This document shows positions 15,558-23,299 of a stretch of DNA of 26,110 nucleotides, piece by piece (position 1 is the stretch's first letter; each line of letters starts with the position of its first letter). The DNA lies in assembly GCA_045539425.1 (NCBI GenBank), contig JAZQFH010000027.1, positions 1 to 26,110 on the forward strand, given 5' to 3'. Position numbers and translations under genes: made by a program. Under the pieces are notes generated by a model, which searched no databases, had not been told where the DNA came from, and saw only the letters and a program-made list of their open reading frames with translations. This DNA is from RUG14871 sp045539425 (GTDB lineage: Bacteria > Bacillota_I > Bacilli_A > Erysipelotrichales > Erysipelotrichaceae).

Positions 15558-16388
15558 TTATTTGAAAACGATCTTTACGATCTTCATCTTTACCAGACCA
15601 TCACAGAAGCGGATCATCAGCTTATGAAACAAAGAGACCTCATTATAGATATCCCTATATCCCCGCATATAGCTTTTTGCGCTGACGGACGCAAAGTTCT
15701 CACTCCAGTCCTGCAGCTGTTTCTCATCTTCCAGAGAAAAATAAGCATTGACATCCGTGATTCCCGCTTCTTTTAACCAGGTCTTCCGCATCATCTTCGC
15801 ACCCCGCTCATTGCAGGAATCAAAGACGAGAACCGCTCCCGGAAACTTCTCTGCCATCTTCTGAAACAGGCGCTTTACCTCTTCCGTTTTAAAGTAATAA
15901 AACACGCCTGCCGCAAAAAAGACGGCACCGTCTTTCGCATCGATCTTCTCCATCCATCTCTCATCATTCAGATCAAACGCCAGATTTTCTTCCCTCTCTC
16001 CGCATTCCAGAAGTTCATTGCGGATCTCTATGACATCTTTTAAGTCGATGTTATATCCATGACATCGCCCGTTATCACAATTCTGATAGGAATCATCCAA
16101 ACCACAGCCGAGATTCACGACCGCTGCCTGCGGATGAGATTTCAGATACTCCTTTACTTCATAGCAGAGATCATACTGCCGCTGGGCAACTTCCAGTGCC
16201 CCGAAGAGCCCTGCCGCCGATTCCATCTTTTTCCGTTTTCCTTCAAAATCATAATCCAGCGAATCACAGATCCGCTTCGCTTCCTTATCTTCAAACAGCT
16301 CTGGAAACTTCTCTGAACAGACGACCCGTCCGAAGAGGGGTATGATCAGCGTCTCCTGCACCGTGTTCTTTTCAATATGGTATTTCAT
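15558..16388 (-). CDS. Tcmp/PPM1-like O-methyltransferase (LCM superfamily)
   Basis: 276 aa. The SAM site is VVNLGCGLDDSYQN (about 90-103), the typical motif of the leucine-carboxyl-methyltransferase / polyketide O-methyltransferase (TcmP) family. It is followed by HGYNIDLKDVIEIRNELL and FFAAGVFYYFKTEEVKRLF, which match the second and third conserved blocks. Members methylate carboxyl or hydroxyl groups of small molecules or proteins; the substrate here is not known. Its ATG overlaps the stop of the upstream methyltransferase by 4 bases, so the two are translationally coupled. Confidence 0.88.
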   Translation of the reverse strand: MKYHIEKNTVQETLIIPLFGRVVCSEKFPELFEDKEAKRICDSLDYDFEGKRKKMESAAGLFGALEVAQRQYDLCYEVKEYLKSHPQAAVVNLGCGLDDSYQNCDNGRCHGYNIDLKDVIEIRNELLECGEREENLAFDLNDERWMEKIDAKDGAVFFAAGVFYYFKTEEVKRLFQKMAEKFPGAVLVFDSCNERGAKMMRKTWLKEAGITDVNAYFSLEDEKQLQDWSENFASVSAKSYMRGYRDIYNEVSLFHKLMIRFCDGLVKMKIVKIVFK

Positions 16389-17092
16389 CCAATGACTCCT
16401 TTGTTTCTATTTCCTTTTTTGCAGGTAAAACAGGCGATTCCTTCCACTGCGCTGACCTTCACTTCTTCATACATGCCGCTCAACCTTTCGTAAAGACTCT
16501 TTTTTGTCTCATACGGCGGGGTAAAGAACCCTTTGGGCTGATAGAGATGCGTGATAAACCAGTCGGTACGCCTGCATTCCTCTTTCACATAGAAACAGCC
16601 GCAGAAGATTCCTCCCTTCTTTAATACCCGGAAGGTTTCCCGATAGGCTGCTTCCTTATCCGGAAAGGCGTGGAAGCCGTTCAGGGAAAGAACGATGTCA
16701 AAGCTTTCATCCTCAAACGGCAGAGCCCCGACATCTCCCTGCACAAAGGTAACATTTGTCAGGTTCTGTGCTTTTGCCTTTGCCTCTGCTGATGCCATCA
16801 TGTCCTTCGAATAATCCAGACAGGTGATCTTTGCGTTCTTTAATTCCTTATATACCGGCATCGTCAGAACACCCGTCCCGACTGGAACTTCCAGAAGTTC
16901 TCCCGCGAAGTCTTCCGGGATTCCGGATAGAGCCTGCAGGATATAGCTGAGATTCTTTTCCTGATCCATATTCCACACAACGCGGCAGATTGCCTTTCCC
17001 AAAAGCGTGGAATACGTCATCATGCCGTCATAGAAATTCGCTTCTTTCCCTGCCGTTTTGTAGACATTCCGTATCTGTTCTTTTCGATTCAT
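16385..17092 (-). CDS. Class I SAM methyltransferase (UbiE/Methyltransf_11-like)
   Basis: The start used is ATG 17092, one base after the stop of the upstream gene, although a frame without ribosome site extends to 17167. It gives 235 aa. Motif I reads LEVPVGTGVL (67-76), where the usual second Gly position is Pro-Val-Gly; the strand 2 acid is LDYS (D93). Then follow FVQGDVGALPFEDESFDIVLSLNGFHAF and VLKKGGIFCG. Many relatives methylate small molecules, and the substrate is not identifiable. Coupled at both ends to its neighbours. Confidence 0.88.
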   Translation of the reverse strand: MNRKEQIRNVYKTAGKEANFYDGMMTYSTLLGKAICRVVWNMDQEKNLSYILQALSGIPEDFAGELLEVPVGTGVLTMPVYKELKNAKITCLDYSKDMMASAEAKAKAQNLTNVTFVQGDVGALPFEDESFDIVLSLNGFHAFPDKEAAYRETFRVLKKGGIFCGCFYVKEECRRTDWFITHLYQPKGFFTPPYETKKSLYERLSGMYEEVKVSAVEGIACFTCKKGNRNKGVIG

Positions 17093-17093
17093 T

Positions 17094-17732
17094 TTAATTC
17101 TGTTCCTTCTTCTTATAACCGCAGTCACAGTACTTGCCGCCGCCTGCAAGCGTATACTTCCTGACAAACTCCGACACGCCGCCGGCTTCGCTCATCGTAT
17201 AGTCCAAACGGCACATCGCCGGAATCAGTTCCGCTAAGCCCAGCTCTTTCATCAGCGTACAGATGCCGCATTTGGTAAAGCGGGCTTCATATCCGCTCTG
17301 ATCCGCGTACGGATAAAACTCCATATTCCAGGAGTACGGATTCCGGTCTGCCGCGCGAAACTTTGCCGTCTGTTTCATTCCTTCCACGTCTTTTGCGGAA
17401 AACTTACGCTTTGCGCTCATGCGGCAGAAGAGATGCATCGGTTTTGTCATCATGGATGCGCGATAATACTCCGTTGCCTGATTCACATCCGGCTTCTTCG
17501 GCATGCTTAAAAGAAAGGCAGAGAGCATCGCGCAGCTGACGATATTCATCCGGAAGCGATCTCCCTTTTCAAATTCCGGCAGTTTGTCAATCAGCTCACG
17601 GTACTTCTTTTTTGCTTTATTTGTGATCGTTTGTGCTTCTTTTGTTTCATATTTCAAAACAGAACAGAGAGAAGCAGAGAATGATTTCTGAAACAAAGCC
17701 CACATGCCCCACGGCATTCCGGCATACCTCAT
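17094..17732 (-). CDS. L-2-amino-thiazoline-4-carboxylate (ATC) hydrolase-like protein
   Basis: 212 aa, soluble. The C-terminal half carries the pattern of the ATC-hydrolase family: KCGICTLMKELGLAELIPAMC, CRLDYTMSEAGG and a final YTLAGGGKYCDCGY. The characterised member in Pseudomonas opens the ring of 2-amino-thiazoline-4-carboxylate on the way to cysteine. Most Firmicutes members have no proven activity, so the substrate is uncertain. Several cysteines could bind metal or act in catalysis. AAGGAGGCAAAAC precedes the ATG. It is the first gene of a five-gene operon controlled from the region with tandem palindromes at 17806-17865. Confidence 0.78.
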   Translation of the reverse strand: MRYAGMPWGMWALFQKSFSASLCSVLKYETKEAQTITNKAKKKYRELIDKLPEFEKGDRFRMNIVSCAMLSAFLLSMPKKPDVNQATEYYRASMMTKPMHLFCRMSAKRKFSAKDVEGMKQTAKFRAADRNPYSWNMEFYPYADQSGYEARFTKCGICTLMKELGLAELIPAMCRLDYTMSEAGGVSEFVRKYTLAGGGKYCDCGYKKKEQN

Positions 17733-17805
17733 GTTTTGCCTCCTTCAAAATGAAACACCGTACCCGGATCCTCCTTTCGGGAAGTGATCCAGGAAACGGT
17801 TCCCC

Positions 17806-17865
17806 GTTAGCGCTCGCTAACCATATATTGAAAAAAATAATCGATTCCGGTTAGCACGCTCTAAC
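17806..17865 (-). promoter_or_regulatory. Two tandem GTTAG-N6-CTAAC operators
   Basis: GTTAG-CGCTCG-CTAAC (17806-17821; the arms extend to 7 bp) and GTTAG-CACGCT-CTAAC (17850-17865) are 44 bases apart, about four DNA turns. They lie 74-133 bases before the first gene of the five-gene operon. The size and symmetry are typical of TetR-family operators. The TetR gene in this window has a different palindrome at its own promoter, so its role here is not proven. The 250 bases from 17733 to 17983 hold only these sites and a terminator. Confidence 0.7.
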
Positions 17866-17929
17866 TATATCAAATTATTATTTTACGCCTATGGAAAATC
17901 AACCCGCCTTCTCCTCTTTCCCGCAGAAT

Positions 17930-17970
17930 AAAAAATTTCCCATAGCAGGATTTGACCCTGTTACGGGAAA
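17930..17970 (-). terminator. Intrinsic terminator after the flavodoxin-fold reductase
   Basis: On the minus strand TTTCCC...CAGG pairs with CCTG...GGGAAA (17965-17970 with 17936-17941 for the outer arm). It is followed by ATTTTTTA, 14 bases after the stop at 17984. Confidence 0.8.
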
Positions 17971-17983
17971 CGTAATTCTATTC

Positions 17984-18538
17984 TTATTGCCGGATCAACG
18001 CTTCGGCTTCCTGCATGATTGCGTCCGGATCTGCGCCATAGATATCCAGCCCTTCCGCTTTATAGAGTTTTGTATCCATGATACCGTAATACCCGTTTGC
18101 CAAAGCCCGGACGTATTCATACCCGTATTCCAACGGCATATAATGTCCTCCGCCTGTGGTAATATAGGTCAATTGCTTTGCCTTGCACAGCCCGACGGGA
18201 ATCCCTTCCGGAGAATAGCGGAAGGTGATGCCAACCACATTGACCTGCTCCAGATACTGTTTCAATGCGGCAGGAAAGGAAAGATCCCAGTAGGGTGCCG
18301 CAATGATGATTTCTTCCGCTTCGGCAAACTGACGGGCAAGCGCGAACATCGGATCGTCAAAGGCTTCCTTCTCAATCAGCGCATCCCGCCTGTTCAGGAA
18401 TGCTTCATTCACAACAGGGAAGCGGATCTCTTCCAGCCGTACTTCCTCGATCTGCCCTTCCGTTTTCGCAAGAAGACACTCTGCCAGCCTTCTGGTACGC
18501 GAATTTTTTCTTACGCACGCATTCACAAACAGTTTCAT
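17984..18538 (-). CDS. Flavodoxin-fold NAD(P)H reductase (azoreductase-like)
   Basis: 184 aa from ATG 18538. The N-terminal MKLFVNACVRKNSRTRRLAE is the phosphate-binding loop region for FMN. IIIAAPYWDLSFPAALKQYLEQV and YITTGGGHY are the two flavin-contact loops typical of the flavodoxin_2/NQO1-like family. Members reduce quinones, azo compounds or nitro compounds using NAD(P)H. A longer frame to 18580 lacks a ribosome site; GGAG lies 11 bases before ATG 18538. It has its own promoter at 18578-18606 and a strong terminator, so it may be separate from the TetR operon upstream. Confidence 0.9.
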   Translation of the reverse strand: MKLFVNACVRKNSRTRRLAECLLAKTEGQIEEVRLEEIRFPVVNEAFLNRRDALIEKEAFDDPMFALARQFAEAEEIIIAAPYWDLSFPAALKQYLEQVNVVGITFRYSPEGIPVGLCKAKQLTYITTGGGHYMPLEYGYEYVRALANGYYGIMDTKLYKAEGLDIYGADPDAIMQEAEALIRQ

Positions 18539-18577
18539 TTTCTTAACGTCTCCAATACATTGTTGTTTCTTACAATT

Positions 18578-18606
18578 CAAATATCATATGTATTCCATTA
18601 CGTCAA
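18578..18606 (-). promoter_or_regulatory. Promoter of the flavodoxin-fold reductase gene
   Basis: On the minus strand -35 TTGACG (18601-18606), a 17-base spacer and -10 TATTTG (18578-18583) with TGA directly before it. The start codon is 40 bases after the -10. Confidence 0.6.
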
Positions 18607-18617
18607 GAAAAGGCGTT

Positions 18618-19289
18618 TTACCAAAGGAGAGGAATCAAGCGGTATTTCACTTTCTCCATATATTCCGTATAGCCCGGAAGTCCCCTCTTCAGAACCTCCT
18701 CTTCATTACGGATTCGTTTTACAATGATTGGAAGATAGCTCAGCATGATCAGAAAGGAAATCAGAGACCCCAGAACCAGCGGCATGCTGAGAAAGAGAAT
18801 CACCGTTGCCATATACATCGGATGGCGGACGATTCCGTAAAGACCCGTATCGATTACCTTCTGGTTCTCCTGAACCTCAATTGTCCGCGAAAGATACGTA
18901 TTCTCACGCAGCACCTCCGCATAAAGCGCATAAGAGGTCAGAAACAGGACTGCCGCAATGACACTTACCGCTTTCGGTAACATCAGCCACTGATAGCGGA
19001 AACTGAGTCCCGCGGAGATGAAAGCTGCCAGAAACATGATTCCGCTGTACAGGATGACTTTGCGCTGCTCCCCTTCCTCTTCTCTGGCACTCAGCCGCTT
19101 TTTCAGAAGCTCCGGATTCTTTTTCATCATCACAAGCCCGGCCAGAAACATCGGGACAAACAGAATTCCGATTAGCAGCCACCCCTGCGGATAGTTCCAT
19201 GTTCCCGCAGGAAGAAATAATAATCCCAATACCAGAAGCACCCCTGCAAAGTAGCGGGTGATTGCGCGTATAAATAGCTCTCTGCTCAT
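18618..19289 (-). CDS. Isoprenylcysteine carboxyl methyltransferase-like membrane protein
   Basis: 223 aa with about five hydrophobic helices. The C-terminal signature TGLYGIVRHPMYMA, the following membrane helix, and KRIRNEEEVLKRGLPGYTEYMEKV match the ICMT/PEMT family of membrane SAM methyltransferases. In bacteria the substrate is usually unknown; lipids or small hydrophobic compounds are possible. Its ATG overlaps the stop of the alpha/beta hydrolase by 4 bases, so it is the third gene of the TetR operon. No clear terminator follows it before the reductase promoter. Confidence 0.9.
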   Translation of the reverse strand: MSRELFIRAITRYFAGVLLVLGLLFLPAGTWNYPQGWLLIGILFVPMFLAGLVMMKKNPELLKKRLSAREEEGEQRKVILYSGIMFLAAFISAGLSFRYQWLMLPKAVSVIAAVLFLTSYALYAEVLRENTYLSRTIEVQENQKVIDTGLYGIVRHPMYMATVILFLSMPLVLGSLISFLIMLSYLPIIVKRIRNEEEVLKRGLPGYTEYMEKVKYRLIPLLW

Positions 19290-20107
19290 ACCTTTCCCTC
19301 CTGTAGATTGCCGGCAAATTCCCGTATGATATGATTCACCTCTTCCGGCTTATCCGTATTGGAATTATGCCCGGCGTCTTTGATCCAGTGAACTTTCAGT
19401 CCTTCCTTTTTTGTCCATCTGCGGTTATAGCTTTTTGCGGAACCGGACTGATCCTTCTCTCCGCAGATCAGAATCACGGGACAAACGATCTCATACGGCA
19501 AATCGGCTTCCATCGCTTCCGCCAGAAGTTTCATGCCGTGTCCGGACAGTCTGCAATACTCGTCTTTTGTATAAGAATCCAGAAACGAGCGCATCAGATT
19601 GCGGCCGTATGTACTTGTGGCGCATCCGTTCGCTCCGATCGTTTTCAGACTCTTCCAGGGGAAGAGCCGGTACATCGGTTCCGCTCTTTTCAACATCCAT
19701 ATTTCCGCACTGCTCACATAGCTGCGCTTTAAGGGAGCTGAGTCGATGGAAATAAAGCCGCCTGCCTCAGAGGGATATTTCTGAATAAAACACTGGGAAA
19801 CGTACCCTCCCATGGACTGCCCGATCAGAACCGGCTGAACGATTCCTTCTGTTTTCAGAATTTCATGCAGCCACTCCGCTTTCTGCATCAGAGAAAAATC
19901 AAGCCGGAACGGCCGGGAAGCCGCATGCCCCGGCGCATCCCACGTCAACAGATTATATTCATTTTCAAAGGCTTCAATCTGTTTGTCAAAGAGATGGTGA
20001 TCTGCCGTCAGACCCGGCAGAAAGACCAGTGTTATTCTATGAGGATCGATCTCATTCACCCAGTAACAAATCACTCCGGAAGGTGTCTCATATCTTTTTT
20101 CAATCAT
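19286..20107 (-). CDS. Alpha/beta hydrolase
   Basis: 273 aa. It has an oxyanion region FLPGLTADHHLF, nucleophile elbow GQSMGG, the acid in LICGEKDQSG, and the base in DAGHNSNTDKP, in the order of a complete catalytic triad. The lid contains several aromatic residues. Probably an esterase or lactonase acting on a small molecule; the substrate is not known. Its ATG lies inside the end of the TetR gene (8-base overlap), which shows tight coupling to the regulator. The target compound of the regulator may therefore be related to its substrate. Confidence 0.92.
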   Translation of the reverse strand: MIEKRYETPSGVICYWVNEIDPHRITLVFLPGLTADHHLFDKQIEAFENEYNLLTWDAPGHAASRPFRLDFSLMQKAEWLHEILKTEGIVQPVLIGQSMGGYVSQCFIQKYPSEAGGFISIDSAPLKRSYVSSAEIWMLKRAEPMYRLFPWKSLKTIGANGCATSTYGRNLMRSFLDSYTKDEYCRLSGHGMKLLAEAMEADLPYEIVCPVILICGEKDQSGSAKSYNRRWTKKEGLKVHWIKDAGHNSNTDKPEEVNHIIREFAGNLQEGKV

Positions 20108-20732
20108 CTGTTTTCTCCCTGCGTTCTTTCCTCAGATAGACCTTTTTCCAGAACTTTAGAAGCTTCCGGAAATCCTGTTCCATGGCATCCACGTTCATTT
20201 CTCCGCGCTGGATGTACTCCCACAAGCACCCTTCCGAGGCCCAGTACATTTCCTTATACATCACCTTCAGATCGATGCCGGAAATGAAATCCTCCGGATC
20301 AAGCGCCTGCAGTTTCTTCGATGCATGAATCTGCAGATACTGCCCCATTCTCTTCTGGATGTCCGCACTGACCTCGGGATCTTTTTCATAAAATGCCCGG
20401 ACGGCAAATACGCCGATATCCGGATACTGCCGCATCAGATTGAGTTTTGCCTGCATGCCGTAATCCATGCTGCCGAAAAGATCCGACTGCTCATATGCAC
20501 CGCTTTTTTTCATTTCCTCAACCGTGATTTTGCAGCAGGTATCAAAGAGGAAAAGATAGAGTTCTTTCTTATTCTGAAAATAATGAAACAAAAGTGCCTT
20601 GCTGATACCCGCTTTTTCCGCAATCTCACTCGTCGGGCTCTTCTTATAGCTGTTCTGAGAAAACACGTGGAAGCCCGCATTCAGAATCGCGGACTGCTTT
20701 TCTTTCGGCAGAGAGTAAAACTTAGGGTTCAT
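20100..20732 (-). CDS. TetR-family transcriptional regulator
   Basis: 210 aa. The N-terminal DNA-binding domain contains SEIAEKAGISKALLFHYFQNKKELYLFLFD (about 35-65), the helix-turn-helix of TetR repressors. The rest is helical and would hold the ligand pocket. GGAGGTGCCGG precedes the ATG. It leads an operon with an alpha/beta hydrolase and an ICMT-like protein and has a palindrome over its own promoter (20754-20785), so autoregulation is likely. It is also a candidate regulator for the neighbouring five-gene operon, though the operator sequences differ. Confidence 0.92.
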   Translation of the reverse strand: MNPKFYSLPKEKQSAILNAGFHVFSQNSYKKSPTSEIAEKAGISKALLFHYFQNKKELYLFLFDTCCKITVEEMKKSGAYEQSDLFGSMDYGMQAKLNLMRQYPDIGVFAVRAFYEKDPEVSADIQKRMGQYLQIHASKKLQALDPEDFISGIDLKVMYKEMYWASEGCLWEYIQRGEMNVDAMEQDFRKLLKFWKKVYLRKERREKTDD

Positions 20733-20753
20733 CCGGCACCTCCGTTAACCGCA

Positions 20754-20794
20754 TCGGTCAAACTTATCATAAAATCATTGACCGATTTTGCGAA
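20754..20794 (-). promoter_or_regulatory. Promoter and palindrome of the TetR operon
   Basis: TCGGTCAA (20754-20761) and TTGACCGA (20778-20785) form a perfect 8-bp inverted repeat with a 16-base spacer. The arms flank a minus-strand -10 TATGAT (20766-20771) that has a weak -35 TTCGCA (20789-20794) 17 bases upstream. A repressor bound here would block RNA polymerase, which fits autoregulation by the TetR protein. Confidence 0.7.
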
Positions 20795-20803
20795 GACCCC
20801 TGA

Positions 20804-20839
20804 AGAAAAAAAGCGCCTTAAACTGCAGTGATTTCAGGC
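20804..20839 (-). terminator. Weak intrinsic terminator after the double GNAT gene
   Basis: On the minus strand GCCTGAAA and TTTAAGGC pair with one mismatch, followed by GCTTTTTTT. It lies 31 bases after the GNAT stop. Confidence 0.5.
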
Positions 20840-20869
20840 ATTTCTTTCTCATTTATAAAGCGAGCATCT

Positions 20870-21859
20870 TTACAATTCCTTTTTTAGCATGATGATTTGT
20901 TCTGTCCGGTATTCCTCATAAAATCCATGCTTCAGAAACATATTGATTGCCGTATTATCGATTGCCATATCGTCATACAGCACCTTAACGCCATTTTGTT
21001 TCGCGGCGTTACACAATAGATCCAGTCCCTTGCCGCCATAACCTTTTCCCCTGTATGGCGCGTATACGATAATATCCGCAACATAAAGATTCCGCTCACT
21101 GTCGTAATGATAGGCTATCTCTCCGATAAAAGCGCCGGAGTTCTTCCTTAAGTATCTGTAGTAGCGTTTCCCCTCATGATTTATGATCCAGTGTTCATAC
21201 CAGTCCTGCCACTCCTCTTTCGGAAAAGGAATCGTTCCTCCCCAGGCATGGTTATACGACATGGTTTTTTCATCTGCCATCATTTCCTGACGGAACCAAA
21301 GATCATCCACAGAAGGTGTGTAAAGCGTAATCCGGTTTTCCCATTCTTCTTTTGTCATCAGATTGACGTGTCCCTTCCGTATTTCGCCCATCTGGGGAAC
21401 AGGTACTTCCTCACTTGTCCACTGATATCTGAAGCCGAGTTTTTCCTGGACGCGTTTTGATTTCTCATTTCCGTCATAGTATGCGCACCATACGCGCTCA
21501 AGCTTCAGATCAATAAAGGCATGGCGTAAAACTTCTCTTGCGGCTTCCGGCACAAGTCCCTTTCCCCAATGGGGAACACCCAGCCAGTAGCCCAGCTCCG
21601 CTTCATCCTCTTTTGAGGCAAGATCATTATGATGCAGGCCGATGCTGCCGATCAAAAGTCCGCTTTCCTTCAGCACAATGGCATAGCTCTCCGGGACCAT
21701 CAGCACTTCTTTAATGATCTGTCTGCTGTTTTCCACACTTGTGTGCACCGGCCATCCGGCAGCCGGGCCGACCCGCGGATCGCTTGCATATCTGTAACAC
21801 TCTTTTGCGTCCGCTTCTTCCCACGCTCTGAGAATCAGCCGTTCCGTTTCTAACATCAT
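20870..21859 (-). CDS. Fused double GNAT acetyltransferase
   Basis: About 329 aa carrying two complete GNAT domains. The first (about 1-172) is RimJ/RimL-like: LETERLILRAWEEADA at the N-terminus, GYWLGVPHWGKGLVPEA as the acetyl-CoA loop, and GNEKSKRVQEKLGF. The second (about 175-329) begins at RITLYTPSVDDLWFRQEMM and has VYAPYRGKGYGGKGLDLL as its acetyl-CoA loop and IDNTAINMFLKHGF. In most genomes I know, such domains are separate proteins; here they are joined in one frame. Targets are unknown; antibiotics, amino acids or protein N-termini are typical. The start is uncertain: TTG 21868 has AAAGGA close by, while ATG 21859 and ATG 21856 fit the family better. Confidence 0.88.
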   Translation of the reverse strand: MMLETERLILRAWEEADAKECYRYASDPRVGPAAGWPVHTSVENSRQIIKEVLMVPESYAIVLKESGLLIGSIGLHHNDLASKEDEAELGYWLGVPHWGKGLVPEAAREVLRHAFIDLKLERVWCAYYDGNEKSKRVQEKLGFRYQWTSEEVPVPQMGEIRKGHVNLMTKEEWENRITLYTPSVDDLWFRQEMMADEKTMSYNHAWGGTIPFPKEEWQDWYEHWIINHEGKRYYRYLRKNSGAFIGEIAYHYDSERNLYVADIIVYAPYRGKGYGGKGLDLLCNAAKQNGVKVLYDDMAIDNTAINMFLKHGFYEEYRTEQIIMLKKEL

Positions 21860-21892
21860 ATCCCGCAATCCATCCTTTCAAATATAACTCCT

Positions 21893-21930
21893 CATAAAGG
21901 AAAGCTTCCCCTGCAATCACAGTGAGAAGC
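21893..21930 (-). terminator. Likely terminator of the MupG-family gene
   Basis: On the minus strand GCTTCTC (21924-21930) pairs with GGGAAGC (21904-21910) with one G-U pair. It is followed by TTTCCTTT. Confidence 0.55.
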
Positions 21931-21980
21931 CTGTTCTTATTTATCCCGTTAGGATCCCTAATAACGCATGGTCAACTAAG

Positions 21981-23141
21981 CTATTCGATAAAACCGAAAC
22001 AATCCATGTATTTCAGAAAATCGAGCAGGAACATTTCCTCCTCTTTGATATGACCCACATAGTTCATCGTCCCGTCATTTACAAGCGGTTTTCTGGCAAT
22101 ATGAACTTCCCCCTTATAACGCGGGATATTGCCGTTAATGATCACGACATCGCCGTTTTCAAAAACCGGTTTGTCGCACGGACGCACTTCGATCGGAATC
22201 GGACGGTAATCAAAGCGGCCCCAGCGGGAACGGATGATCGTTTTCGTATACTCTGAAACGTTGTGCTTCGTAAACTTGAAGAGAATCTCTTTTTCCGTAT
22301 CACTCACACCTTCCGCCAAATCGATTCTCAGAGGGATGCGCTCAATATCCCCGATGGGGATCTGATTCCGGATGCCCGGGAAGTAGAACGGTCTGTCCTC
22401 CCCGTAAACATAGATCTGCTTCATCGTTTCGCTGAGCTCTTTCAGCTCCTCTTCGCTGGCAAACGCATTGCCGATGATCACCTCATCGCATCCCAGAGCA
22501 ACCATATGTCTTAGCTGCAGACCGATCGGCAGATCGCGGTCGATTTCCACTGTCGGCAAACCGTCAGAGACCGGCCACGGGCCGTGAGTCCCCTTGCGCG
22601 TGGAGGAGATAAAGATCTGAGTCTTGATTCCGTACTGTTTGAAGAATTCATTGGCTCTCTGAATATCTTCACTGTCCGCTCCGGTATTTCTTAACGGATA
22701 GAAATTATAGGAGCCGATGATTCTGGCAGGATCACCGCCCATTTCAATCGTTTTCTTAACGGCTGGGATCAGGCTTGCATTCAGCTGTACTCCCAGTCCC
22801 TGTTTGTTGTTGACGATCTGAACATCTCTCTCATCATTGAACATCAGATCCAGTCTCAAAACATCCAGTCCGATTTCCTTAAAGACCGACAAATCATCCG
22901 CTCTGGCTCCGATCTGCATGAAGAAGCGGGCATTGCAGTCCCCGTACACTTCCATGCCGTATTTATGAGCGATATCCGTTAAAGTCCTGAAATAAGCGAT
23001 TACCTCTTCATTTGAACCCTCAACCGAAAACAGCGACGTAAAAATCTTGGTAAAACCATACTGTTTGGCAAGGCGGATATAAGCTTCGATTTCTTCCGGC
23101 GTTTCCTGCTCCGGATACAGTGAGATTCCCAGCTGAACCAT
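21981..23141 (-). CDS. mupG: MupG-family (DUF871) 6-phospho-N-acetylmuramidase-like enzyme
   Basis: 386 aa. The N-terminal TIM-barrel begins LGISLYPEQETPEEIEAYI and FTKIFTSLFS, characteristic of DUF871. Inside are YGDCNARFF, LRLDLMFND, YNFYPLRNTG and STRKGTHGPWPVSDGLPTVE. The C-terminal beta domain has RSRWGRFDYRPIPIEVRPCDKP and GDVVIINGNIPRYKGEVHIARKPL. The family includes MupG of Staphylococcus aureus, which splits MurNAc-6P-GlcNAc during cell-wall recycling, so a similar role with sugars imported by a phosphotransferase system is likely. AAGGAAGGAG precedes the ATG. No PTS gene or MurR regulator is next to it. A palindrome lies upstream at 23199-23225. Confidence 0.88.
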   Translation of the reverse strand: MVQLGISLYPEQETPEEIEAYIRLAKQYGFTKIFTSLFSVEGSNEEVIAYFRTLTDIAHKYGMEVYGDCNARFFMQIGARADDLSVFKEIGLDVLRLDLMFNDERDVQIVNNKQGLGVQLNASLIPAVKKTIEMGGDPARIIGSYNFYPLRNTGADSEDIQRANEFFKQYGIKTQIFISSTRKGTHGPWPVSDGLPTVEIDRDLPIGLQLRHMVALGCDEVIIGNAFASEEELKELSETMKQIYVYGEDRPFYFPGIRNQIPIGDIERIPLRIDLAEGVSDTEKEILFKFTKHNVSEYTKTIIRSRWGRFDYRPIPIEVRPCDKPVFENGDVVIINGNIPRYKGEVHIARKPLVNDGTMNYVGHIKEEEMFLLDFLKYMDCFGFIE

Positions 23142-23198
23142 GTTTTTCTCCTTCCTTCATTATGATTGATTCAATAAAAGACTCTTATGATGCATATC

Positions 23199-23225
23199 TA
23201 AAAACATACTCATGTTATGTTTTTA
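23199..23225. promoter_or_regulatory. Perfect palindrome upstream of the MupG-family gene
   Basis: TAAAAACATA (23199-23208) and TATGTTTTTA (23216-23225) are perfect 10-bp arms around a 7-base centre, 58 bases before the start codon. This is a plausible operator for a sugar-type repressor, with no gene for that repressor visible. Confidence 0.55.
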
Positions 23226-23299
23226 AGGATAAGCCTCATAGAGTCCTGAGTGACAAGCCTTAACTTCTGATTCCATAATCTCAAAAAAGAAAGGTGCTG

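Noticed and set aside
17094..17167. N-terminal extension of the 16385-17092 methyltransferase up to 17167
   Set aside because: The extra 25 residues overlap the upstream gene out of frame and have no ribosome site. ATG 17092 sits one base after the upstream stop.
17891..18727. 278-aa plus-strand open frame opposite the reductase
   Set aside because: It mirrors the codon pattern of the minus-strand flavodoxin-fold gene, runs over its terminator and promoter, and shows no protein features.
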